Positions 1 through 8,071 of a stretch of DNA of 64,000 nucleotides are shown in pieces. The stretch covers positions 6,200,001 through 6,264,000 of the forward strand of contig NZ_CP063373.1 in assembly GCF_015160855.1 (NCBI RefSeq), written 5' to 3'. The first letter of the stretch is position 1. Each line of letters opens with the position of its first letter. A program made the translations under genes and the position numbers. Origin of the DNA: Streptomyces ferrugineus. GTDB lineage: Bacteria > Actinomycetota > Actinomycetes > Streptomycetales > Streptomycetaceae. The notes under the pieces are model-generated. The model did no database searches, was not told where the DNA came from, and saw only the letters and a list, made by a program, of their open reading frames with translations.

Positions 1-48
1 GTGACCAAGGCCGATGCCAAGAGCGTCACCTGGAAGTTCGAGCGCTGA
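1..48 (+). CDS. C-terminal end of an upstream gene (partial)
   Basis: Sixteen codons are open from the window edge to a TGA at 46-48, ending in the residues SVTWKFER. The 18-bp gap to the following ABC ATPase and the shared strand suggest one operon. The fragment is too short to assign a family. A regulator commonly precedes ABC genes of this type, but that is only a guess from context. Confidence 0.45.
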   Translation: MTKADAKSVTWKFER

Positions 49-66
49 GAAAGGCCACGCCACACC

Positions 67-750
67 ATGAGCACCGTCCTGGCCGGGTACGGCCTGATCA
101 AGAAGTACGGCTCCACCACCGCTCTCGCGGGCGTGGACGTGGAGGTCGGCGAGCGCGACTCGCTGGCGATCATGGGCCCGTCGGGGTCCGGCAAGTCGAC
201 CCTGCTGCACACCCTCGCCGGGATCATCCGGCCCGACGACGGCCAGGTGCTGTTGCGCGGCGAGCAGATTGACCGGCTCGGTGAGAACCGGCTCAGCGCG
301 CTGCGCCGCAAGCGGTTCGGGTTCGTCTTCCAGTTCGGTCAGCTGCTGCCGGAGCTGCCCGCCGAGGAGAACGCCGCCCTGCCGCTGATGCTGGAGGGCA
401 CACCGCGCAAGCGGGCCGTCGAACGCGCCCGCCGCTGGTTCGCACCCCTCGGCCTGGACGGTCTGGAGGGCCGCCGCCCCGGCCAGCTCTCCGGCGGCCA
501 GGCCCAGCGCGTGGCCATCGCCCGCGCACTCGCCGTGGAACCGGACGTGGTCTTCGCCGACGAGCCGACCGGCGCCCTGGACCAGAAGACCAGCACGGAG
601 GTCGTCCAACTGCTGACGTTCGCGACCCGGGACACCGGAGCCGCCCTGGTGATGGTCACCCACGACGCCGACGTCGCCGCCCACTGCGACCGCGTCCTCC
701 AGGTCCGGGACGGCCGGATCAGCAACCACAGCCAGTTCACGGTCGCCTGA
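67..750 (+). CDS. ABC transporter ATP-binding protein (LolD/MacB type)
   Basis: This is a 227-residue ATPase subunit of the kind that pairs with FtsX-like permeases. It shows a Walker A motif GPSGSGKST (about residues 37-45), the signature LSGGQAQRVAIARAL (about 141-155), Walker B VVFADEPTGALD and an H-loop VTHD. Length is normal for the family. The partner permease should follow directly, but the next gene is only a broken remnant (774-1122). This ATPase therefore probably has no cognate membrane subunit here, although it looks intact itself. Its former role was likely export or release of a lipophilic compound or a cell-envelope function. Confidence 0.9.
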   Translation: MSTVLAGYGLIKKYGSTTALAGVDVEVGERDSLAIMGPSGSGKSTLLHTLAGIIRPDDGQVLLRGEQIDRLGENRLSALRRKRFGFVFQFGQLLPELPAEENAALPLMLEGTPRKRAVERARRWFAPLGLDGLEGRRPGQLSGGQAQRVAIARALAVEPDVVFADEPTGALDQKTSTEVVQLLTFATRDTGAALVMVTHDADVAAHCDRVLQVRDGRISNHSQFTVA

Positions 751-773
751 CCCCGCCTTCCCCGGAGCCCGCC

Positions 774-1122
774 ATGTGTTCCCCCGTCCTTCCCCTGACC
801 TGGCACCTGAACCAGGTCCGCCGGCCGCCGCGGCCTCCAAAGCCACCTGCCGACCGCCGGTGCCGGGGCCGGGGCCGGGGCCGGGGCCGGGGCCGTCGGA
901 GCCTTCGTGATGCTGGTGGTCATCGCGACCACCCTCGGCGCCGGGACCCGTTACGTCCGCCAGGAGCCGGTCACCGTCGCCTCCCCGGCCCAACTGCCCG
1001 GCCACGAGGCCACCGCGGCGCCGCCCGGCCTCGGCGGCTTCCCGAAGCCCGACGAGGTGTACGTGTCCCCCCCGCCGGCCGAGCTGCTGCACCAGCTCCC
1101 GACCCGCACCCCTGAGGCATGA
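774..1122 (+). pseudogene. FtsX-like ABC permease remnant, frameshifted and truncated
   Basis: An ATG at 774 begins MCSPVLPLTWHLNQVRRP, which looks like a permease N-terminus. The reading frame is then lost around 820-845. The continuation lies in another frame from about 841: a Gly-Ala run, then a hydrophobic helix VGAFVMLVVIATTLGAG, then a segment with KPDEVYVSPPPAELL, which resembles the first extracellular part of FtsX-type permeases. It stops at 1122, so only about 110 of the usual several hundred residues remain. A GGGGCC-type repeat at 863-895 sits at the damaged part and could have promoted slippage. The assignment rests on position and local resemblance. Confidence 0.6.
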
Positions 1123-1129
1123 TCGAGCC

Positions 1130-1831
1130 ATGACCACCCCACCCCCGTCCGGGGCGCCCATCCGCGTCCTCATCGCCGACGACCAGGAGATGGTCCGCAC
1201 CGGCTTCCGCTTCTTCCTCAACGCCCAGCCCGACATGACCGTGGTCGCCGAGGCCGCCGACGGCGAGGAGGCGGTGGCGCTGGCGCGGCGGGAGCGGCCC
1301 GATGTGTGCCTGCTGGACATCCGGATGCCGAAACTGGACGGGCTGGAGGCGACCCGGCTGCTCGCGGGGCCCGATGTGGCCGATCCCATGCGGGTGGTCG
1401 TGGTGACGACCTTCGACCTCGACGAGTACGTGTACGGGGCGCTGCGCGGCGGTGCGTGCGGGTTCCTGCTGAAGGACTCCGGGCCCACGCTGCTCGCCGA
1501 GGCGGTGCGCGCCGCCGCGGCCGGCGACTCGCTGGTCTCGCCGTCGATCACGGTCCGGCTGCTCAAACACGTCACCGCCCCGCAGACCGCCACCGCCGCC
1601 CCGGTCAGGCCCGCGGCCACGCCCATGGAGCCCCTCACCGACCGTGAACTGGACGTGGTCCGGCTGGTCGCCCTCGGCCGCACGAACGCCGAGATCGCCG
1701 CCGAGTTGTACGTCTCGCTGTCCACGGTCAAGACGCACCTGTCCAGCGTGCAGTTGAAGCTGTCCGCCCGGAACCGCGTCGAGATCGCCGCCTGGGCCTG
1801 GCAGAACGGATACGGGCAGCCCGGCGGGTGA
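1130..1831 (+). CDS. NarL/LuxR-family response regulator (orphan)
   Basis: The 233-residue protein has an N-terminal receiver domain (about residues 10-125) with the acidic pair in IADDQ, the phospho-acceptor Asp in LLDIRMP and the conserved Lys in FLLKD. A LuxR-type HTH follows (about 168-228: LTDRELDVVRLVALGRTNAEIA, then STVKTHLSSVQLKL). No histidine kinase lies beside it. The gene starts eight bases after the permease remnant, so the partner may have been lost in the same decay, or the regulator may be served by a distant kinase. It probably controlled the adjacent ABC genes. Confidence 0.9.
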   Translation: MTTPPPSGAPIRVLIADDQEMVRTGFRFFLNAQPDMTVVAEAADGEEAVALARRERPDVCLLDIRMPKLDGLEATRLLAGPDVADPMRVVVVTTFDLDEYVYGALRGGACGFLLKDSGPTLLAEAVRAAAAGDSLVSPSITVRLLKHVTAPQTATAAPVRPAATPMEPLTDRELDVVRLVALGRTNAEIAAELYVSLSTVKTHLSSVQLKLSARNRVEIAAWAWQNGYGQPGG

Positions 1832-1941
1832 CGGTCCTGCCCCGCGGACGGCGCTCACTCGAACGGTCCGGTGCGGCTGGTGGGCCGTCAGGTCCGGTGG
1901 TGCGCTGGGGACACGTGTCACGTCCACAGGAGGCAGCCCAG

Positions 1942-2754
1942 ATGACCCGTCGCCCGTCGCCCCGACCCGTCCGTGTTCTCTGCTCGGCCCTGGCCGCCGG
2001 TGCGTTGCTGACCACCGCGGCCTGCTCGGACGGCGATGGCGAGGACGTCGCGCGGGCCGCGGCGGTGGCCCGGCAGACGCCGACCCCCTCGCCCACCACC
2101 ACCCTGACCGAGGCCGGCGCGAAGACCGCGCTGATCACCGAGGCGGACATCGAGGACGACTGGGCGCAGGTGACGGACTCGGAGGTCGCCACCTGGCACG
2201 ACACCATGGTCATCGGCACCGTCGACGCCGACGACTTCCTCACCGGCAGGACGGACGCCGCGGACTGCCAGCGGCTGCTCGACGGCCTCTACACCGACCA
2301 GTTGCTGGGCAAGCCGTCCGGGGCGTCCGCGCTGCGCGGCTTCCAGCAGGACGACTCCCGGCTGCTGTACCAGGTGGCCGCCTATGAGCGCAGCGACCCG
2401 CAGGAGTCCCTGGCCTGGTTGAAGACCCTGCCGCAGGAGTGCGACCAGTTCACGGTGACCGACAACGGTGAGAAGCGCACGGTCCAGGTCATCGAGACGT
2501 CCCTGCCCAAGGTGGGCGACGACCGCGTCGGCCTGCGCGTCACGGTCAAGGGCACGGCGGACGGCGATCCGGTCACCCTCACCGAGGACGTGGCCGCCGT
2601 GCGCGTCGGCAACGACGCGATCACCGTCACGGCGGGCGGGTTCGACGGGGACGAGGACGACTCCGTCGAGCAGGCGGTGAAGCTCGGCACCCAGCGGCTG
2701 AAGGACGTGCTGGCCGGGAAGTCGCCCGCCGCGAGCCCCAGCGAGATCGAGTAG
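1942..2754 (+). CDS. Putative lipoprotein
   Basis: The start at 1942 is chosen because AGGAGG lies just upstream (1929-1934) and the first residues form a signal peptide: Arg-rich n-region, hydrophobic core LCSALAAGALL, then a lipobox-like TTAAC with Cys at about residue 26. The mature 245 residues are soluble, with a low-complexity PTPSPTTT linker and then an alpha/beta region containing several Cys (for example AADCQRLL and PQECDQF). It loosely recalls the PknH-like extracellular sensor domain. The function is unknown; it should be anchored to the outer face of the membrane. Confidence 0.75.
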   Translation: MTRRPSPRPVRVLCSALAAGALLTTAACSDGDGEDVARAAAVARQTPTPSPTTTLTEAGAKTALITEADIEDDWAQVTDSEVATWHDTMVIGTVDADDFLTGRTDAADCQRLLDGLYTDQLLGKPSGASALRGFQQDDSRLLYQVAAYERSDPQESLAWLKTLPQECDQFTVTDNGEKRTVQVIETSLPKVGDDRVGLRVTVKGTADGDPVTLTEDVAAVRVGNDAITVTAGGFDGDEDDSVEQAVKLGTQRLKDVLAGKSPAASPSEIE

Positions 2755-2887
2755 CCCGGCCCGCCTCTCCCCCCGGCCTGCCCATGGCCGTGCCGGCTCT
2801 GCCGATTCCCGGGACAGCGTGATCAACGGACCGGCACAATGGCGGCGATGACCGGTTTCGGTCGTGCGTGCGAGGAGAGGACGAGTC

Positions 2888-3697
2888 GTGAGTGATGGCC
2901 ACACCCCGTCGGGCGGGTCGGCGAAGCTGAACACCGGTGTGGCGCACAACGCGCGTGTGTGGAACTACTGGATCGGCGGCAAGGACAACTACGAGGTCGA
3001 CCAGCAGGTCGGCGAGCACGTCGCCGGGATGTTCCCGATCATCCGGGACATCGCCCGCGCGGACCGCGAGTTCCTGGGCCGCGCCGTGCGCTTCGTCGCC
3101 GAGGAGCGGGGCGTACGGCAGTTCCTGGACATCGGCACCGGGCTGCCGACGGCGGACAACACCCATGAGATCGCCCAGCGCGTCGCGCCCGACTCGCGGA
3201 TCGTGTACGTCGACAACGACCCGATCGTGCTGGTGCACGCCCGCACGCTGCTCACCGGCACCCACGAGGGCGTCACCGCCTACATCGACGCCGATGTGCA
3301 CGACCCGGACGCCATCGTCGAACGCGCCGCGCGGACCCTGGACTTCGGCAAGCCGGTCGCGGTGATGATGCTGGGCATCCTCAACTTCGTCCTCGACTAC
3401 GACAAGGCCCGCGACATCGTGCGGCGTGTCCTGGCCGCCGTCCCCTCCGGCAGCCTGCTGGTCCTGACGCACCCGACGTTCGACGCCGAACTGGGCGGCG
3501 AGGGCCAGATCCCGGCGATGAAGTTCTGGAACGAGAACGCCACCCCGCCGATCACCGCCCGCAGCGGCGCGGACATCGCCGCCTTCTTCGACGGTCTGGA
3601 GCTGCTGGAGCCGGGGATGGTGTCCTGCTCGCAGTGGCGCGCCCCCGATTCTCCCGCGCCGGTGCCGCAGTACGGCGCGGTGGCCGTGAAACCCTGA
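2888..3697 (+). CDS. SAM-dependent methyltransferase (Methyltransf_19/DUF574 type)
   Basis: This 269-residue protein carries a class I methyltransferase fold. It shows FLDIGTGLPT (motif I, SAM glycine loop), IVYVDNDPIVLVHA (acidic ribose-binding loop) and the typical family opening RVWNYWIGGKDNYEVDQQ. These features fit a family that is highly expanded in Streptomyces, with substrates mostly unknown. GTG at 2888 is preferred over 2864 because GAGGAGAGG precedes it. The protein ends normally. It is a single gene with no obvious operon partner. Confidence 0.85.
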   Translation: MSDGHTPSGGSAKLNTGVAHNARVWNYWIGGKDNYEVDQQVGEHVAGMFPIIRDIARADREFLGRAVRFVAEERGVRQFLDIGTGLPTADNTHEIAQRVAPDSRIVYVDNDPIVLVHARTLLTGTHEGVTAYIDADVHDPDAIVERAARTLDFGKPVAVMMLGILNFVLDYDKARDIVRRVLAAVPSGSLLVLTHPTFDAELGGEGQIPAMKFWNENATPPITARSGADIAAFFDGLELLEPGMVSCSQWRAPDSPAPVPQYGAVAVKP

Positions 3698-3769
3698 CGC
3701 ACAGCGCGGACTACCGCACCAGCCGGAGCGAAACGGCACCCGACCGGCCGAGCTCGTCGAGGAGACCGT

Positions 3770-4558
3770 ATGACCACCCTTGCCGACCCCGTCCCGGGCG
3801 GGCGTCCCGGTGACGTCGAGCGGGCCGGCGCGCCGAGCGGCGAGCTGTCCGGGCGGGGCGTGCACGGGATCGTGCCGGCCTACGTGGAGACGGCGCGCAT
3901 CGGCCGGGTGAATACGATCCCGACGGCCAAGCTGGCCTCGGCGGCGGCCTGGGGCGTCGGGATGTCGCCGGTGTTCGACACGCTCCTCGCGAACGACTCG
4001 ATCGTCACCACCGACGTCCTCGGCTCACCGGACGGCGATCTGCGCCTGTATCCCGACCTGGACCACCTGGTGGAACTCACCGGGCAGCCGGGCTGGGCGT
4101 GGGCGCCGGTCGACCGGATCACCCAGGAGGGCGAGCGGCATCCCGGCTGCGGCCATACCTTCGTGCGGCGGACGGCCCAGGAGGCCGCCGAGCGGCACGG
4201 CGTCACCTTCGAGGCGGCCGTCGAGATCGAGGGGGCCGTCACCCGACCGCCGGGCGCCGACGGCGAGTTCGTGCCGGCGGCGACGGGTCCGGCGTACGGC
4301 GCCGCCCGCCAGGTCGAGCTGAACGACCGCGCCGCCGAGCTGCCGGCGGCGCTGGCCGAGTCGTACCGGCTCGGCGCACTGGCGTTCCGTCACGGCCTGG
4401 GCGAGCTGCTCCAGGAGCGGGTGGACGCCGACGAGCTGGGCCTGCCGGACGCGCTGCGGATCGCGGCGTGGCCGGCCGGCGACAATGCCCGCCGCCTCCA
4501 CGGACCGCCCGCCCCCGATTCCGTCCCCGCCCCCGACACCCGTCCGCACCGCGACTGA
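3770..4558 (+). CDS. Glutamine-synthetase-like protein lacking the catalytic barrel
   Basis: Residues 30-185 look like the N-terminal part of a GlnA-type enzyme of the glutamylpolyamine synthetase class: VETARIGRVNTIP, AAAWGVGMSPVFD, DDSIVTTD-like DSIVTTDVLGSPDGDLRLYPD, then FVPAATGPAYG. In full-length enzymes this is followed by more than 200 residues with the ATP and metal ligands. Here it passes directly into a short C-terminal helix region (LPAALAESYRLGALAFRHGLGELL) that resembles the far C-terminus of the same family. I infer an in-frame internal deletion, leaving 262 residues with no active site. It may be a non-functional relic or a non-catalytic partner. Confidence 0.65.
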   Translation: MTTLADPVPGGRPGDVERAGAPSGELSGRGVHGIVPAYVETARIGRVNTIPTAKLASAAAWGVGMSPVFDTLLANDSIVTTDVLGSPDGDLRLYPDLDHLVELTGQPGWAWAPVDRITQEGERHPGCGHTFVRRTAQEAAERHGVTFEAAVEIEGAVTRPPGADGEFVPAATGPAYGAARQVELNDRAAELPAALAESYRLGALAFRHGLGELLQERVDADELGLPDALRIAAWPAGDNARRLHGPPAPDSVPAPDTRPHRD

Positions 4559-4591
4559 GCGTTCGCAATTCCCGGAAAGTATGATCAAGCA

Positions 4592-5128
4592 ATGTCTGAC
4601 ATGACCGAAACCACGCCCGGCTGGCTGACCAGCGACGAACTGGAGCAGGCGCGCGCCCGCATGCCGATCCTGTACGTCGAGGCCGTGCCCGTGCGCGTCG
4701 ACGACAGCGGCGAGGTCACCAGCATCGGCCTCCTGCTGCGCATCGGACCGGACGGTACGGTCAGCCGGACCCTGGTCTCCGGCCGCGTGCTGCACCACGA
4801 GCGGGTCCGCGACGCCCTCCTGCGCCACCTGGAGAAGGACCTCGGCCCGGTGGCGCTGCCCCGGGTGCCGACCTCGCTGCAGCCGTTCACGGTCGCGGAG
4901 TACTTCCCGACGCAGGGCATCACGCCGTACCACGACCCGCGTCAGCACGCGGTCTCCCTGGCCTACGTCGTCCCGGTCACCGGTGACTGCCGCCCTCGCC
5001 AGGACGCCCTCGACCTGGTCTGGTTCAGCCCGCAGGAGGCCCTGTCACCGGCGGTGCAGAGCGAGATGCCCGGCGGCCACGGGGTGCTGCTGAAGCAGGC
5101 GCTGGCGCATGTGGGCTGTGTGATCTGA
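4592..5128 (+). CDS. Nudix-like protein (DUF4916 type)
   Basis: This 178-residue protein opens MSDMTETTPGWLTSDEL and contains IPYVEAVPV-like LYVEAVPVRVDDSGEV and LAYVVPVTGD strands typical of the Nudix fold in the DUF4916 group. The canonical Nudix box (GX5EX7REUXEEXGU) is not visible. The expected helix is replaced by RVRDALLRHLEKDLG, so hydrolase activity is doubtful. A terminator-like hairpin follows at 5146-5171, so this looks like a single transcription unit that may start with the gene at 3770. Confidence 0.7.
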   Translation: MSDMTETTPGWLTSDELEQARARMPILYVEAVPVRVDDSGEVTSIGLLLRIGPDGTVSRTLVSGRVLHHERVRDALLRHLEKDLGPVALPRVPTSLQPFTVAEYFPTQGITPYHDPRQHAVSLAYVVPVTGDCRPRQDALDLVWFSPQEALSPAVQSEMPGGHGVLLKQALAHVGCVI

Positions 5129-5145
5129 CCGCGTGAAACAGCGAA

Positions 5146-5171
5146 GGCAAGGAGCGCACCGACTCCTTGCC
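5146..5171 (+). terminator. Rho-independent-type hairpin after the Nudix-like gene
   Basis: GGCAAGGAG (5146-5154) pairs perfectly with CTCCTTGCC (5163-5171) across an 8-base loop. There is no U-tract, as is usual in Streptomyces. It separates the Nudix-like gene from rox. Confidence 0.6.
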
Positions 5172-5194
5172 ACTCTCAACGTATAGCGCAGCGG

Positions 5195-5214
5195 GGGGCT
5201 TGCGGCAAGGCCCC
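5195..5214 (+). promoter_or_regulatory. Rifamycin-associated element (RAE) upstream of rox
   Basis: GGGGCTTGCGGCAAGGCCCC is an imperfect inverted repeat 55 bp before the rox start. From memory, published RAE sequences, which sit upstream of rifamycin-inactivating genes in actinomycetes and mediate induction by rifamycins, share the core GGGGCTTGCGGCAAG. The match in both sequence and gene context makes the call strong. Confidence 0.8.
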
Positions 5215-5242
5215 CCTGGTGCCGCACAATCACCGATCGTAG

Positions 5243-6697
<1,455 letters not shown>

Positions 6698-6991
6698 CCG
6701 CGGCGCGGCGGGGCCACCGGGACCGGGTCGCCGGGGACTTTCCCGGCCCGGTCCGCCGGTGACGGAGTCGGCGACCAGGCGTACGGCCTCGGCAGCCACT
6801 GCTTCTTCAACGTCGACCCGAGTGTGACCGCCGAGCGGGCCATCGAGGCGCCGAACAACGCGGGCGTCCGCTTCAGCAGCATGGTGACGGTCTCCCCCGG
6901 CGGCACGGGCACCATCCGGCACGTCATCAACGACACGGGCGGTCCGTCCAACTCCTCGACCAGCGTGGCCAACCTGACGAACCACCCGTAG
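6698..6991 (+). pseudogene. C-terminal fragment of an unknown, probably secreted protein
   Basis: The frame is open from the rox stop to a TAG at 6989-6991. From about 6760 it reads like protein rather than spacer: DQAYGLGSHCFFNVDPSV, then GVRFSSMVTVSPGGTG, and a Ser/Thr/Asn-rich tail. No convincing start codon or ribosome binding site is present. It looks like the last 75 or so residues of a gene whose front was deleted when it became joined to rox. I do not recognise the family. Confidence 0.4.
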
Positions 6992-7019
6992 CGCTTTCCC
7001 GTGGTGAGTGAGGCGCGGT

Positions 7020-8048
7020 TCATCCGGTCGGCTGGCGCGGTGTGATCACCACCGTCACCGTCCGGTTTCTCGCGACGCTCGCGTACGGTGCGTCGCGCTG
7101 GTCCGCGCTGGCCGTGGTGAACGCGGTGAGGGGCTTGCCGCTGGCGGCGCTCAACTCGCGGGCGGCGATGAGGGCACGCCAGAGGGACAGGACGGAGCCG
7201 CCGCTGGTCGGGGCACCGGGCACGGTCGCGGTCTGGCCGTAGATCTCGACGTCCGCCGTCCGTCCCGCCAGGCGCTCTCCCAGGACGGCGAGCCGCTCGG
7301 CGCCGGTCGGGGTCAGTTCGGCGCCCTCGGAGAAGAGCCCGTCGGTGAAGGCGACCTCCACGGAGCCTTCCTGGACGACCGGGTCGACGCCCGGCGCCCG
7401 CAGCACGTCGGCCAGGGCTGTGGCCGCCTGTGTCCGCCGGGCCGTCGCGCGGTCCCGCTCGCGTGCCTGCTCCGCCCGGCGTTCGGCGTCGAGGCGCTCG
7501 GCGAGCTGCTCCGCGCGGTCGGCCGGCGACAGGCCGGGCGGGGCCGGGCGTTCGCCGGCGCCGTCGGTGAGGGCGACCGTGCCGGCCGTGATCGCGGCCA
7601 CGGCACAGATCGCGGCGACCAGGGCCGTGCGGGTGCGGTGCCGGGCGAGTGCCGCGCGTGGGCCGCGTCGGCCCAGCAGGTCGATCCTGGCCAGCCCGGC
7701 CGAGGCGGCCGGATCCTGCGGCTGCCGCTCCTGGACCCGGCGCCAGTACTCCGCCGCCCGGGCCGGCTCGCCGCGCTGGGCGTGCACACGGGCGAGCAGG
7801 TCCAGTACGTCCGGATGGGCCGCGGCGACGGGATCCCCGGCCTCGTGCAGCAGCCGCAGGGCACCGTCCAGGTCGCCGGAGCGGGCCGCCGTCCGGGCGC
7901 GTGAGACGAGCAGGGAGATGCGCAGCGAGTCGGCGGCCGGCGCCGTGACGCCCTGCCCCGTGCCGTCCGCGGCTGCGCCGCCGTTGTCGCCGTCGGCGGG
8001 CAGGAACGCGCCGGACGGGACGCCCGCCGGGACTCGGGATGTGGTCAC
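7020..8048 (-). CDS. TPR-containing, single-pass membrane protein with OmpA-like C-terminus
   Basis: GTG 8048 is preferred over TTG 8054 because AGGAGG is correctly spaced for it. The 342-residue protein has a cytoplasmic region with TPR-like helices (ARSGDLDGALRLLHEAGD; ARVHAQRGEPARAAEYWRRV), a transmembrane helix near residues 143-165 (ALVAAICAVAAITAGTVAL) and an Arg/Glu-rich coiled-coil-like stretch. It ends in a domain resembling OmpA/MotB: LTPTGAERLAVLGERL, VEIYGQT and ARNRTVTVVI. It is the last gene of the kinase/J-like/GrpE/Hsp70 operon, 23 bases after the Hsp70 stop. It may tether the chaperone module to the envelope or sense it. The assignment of the C-terminal domain is tentative. 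Confidence 0.75.
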   Translation of the reverse strand: MTTSRVPAGVPSGAFLPADGDNGGAAADGTGQGVTAPAADSLRISLLVSRARTAARSGDLDGALRLLHEAGDPVAAAHPDVLDLLARVHAQRGEPARAAEYWRRVQERQPQDPAASAGLARIDLLGRRGPRAALARHRTRTALVAAICAVAAITAGTVALTDGAGERPAPPGLSPADRAEQLAERLDAERRAEQARERDRATARRTQAATALADVLRAPGVDPVVQEGSVEVAFTDGLFSEGAELTPTGAERLAVLGERLAGRTADVEIYGQTATVPGAPTSGGSVLSLWRALIAARELSAASGKPLTAFTTASADQRDAPYASVARNRTVTVVITPRQPTG

Positions 8049-8071
8049 CGTCAACTCCTCCTGTCGGCCGA

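Noticed and set aside
863..896. GGGGCC-type tandem repeat as a regulatory or CRISPR-like array
   Set aside because: It is a short in-frame Gly-Ala run inside the permease remnant; no spacers or further units.
4592..5128. Active Nudix hydrolase
   Set aside because: The Nudix box residues are not present, so only the fold is claimed.
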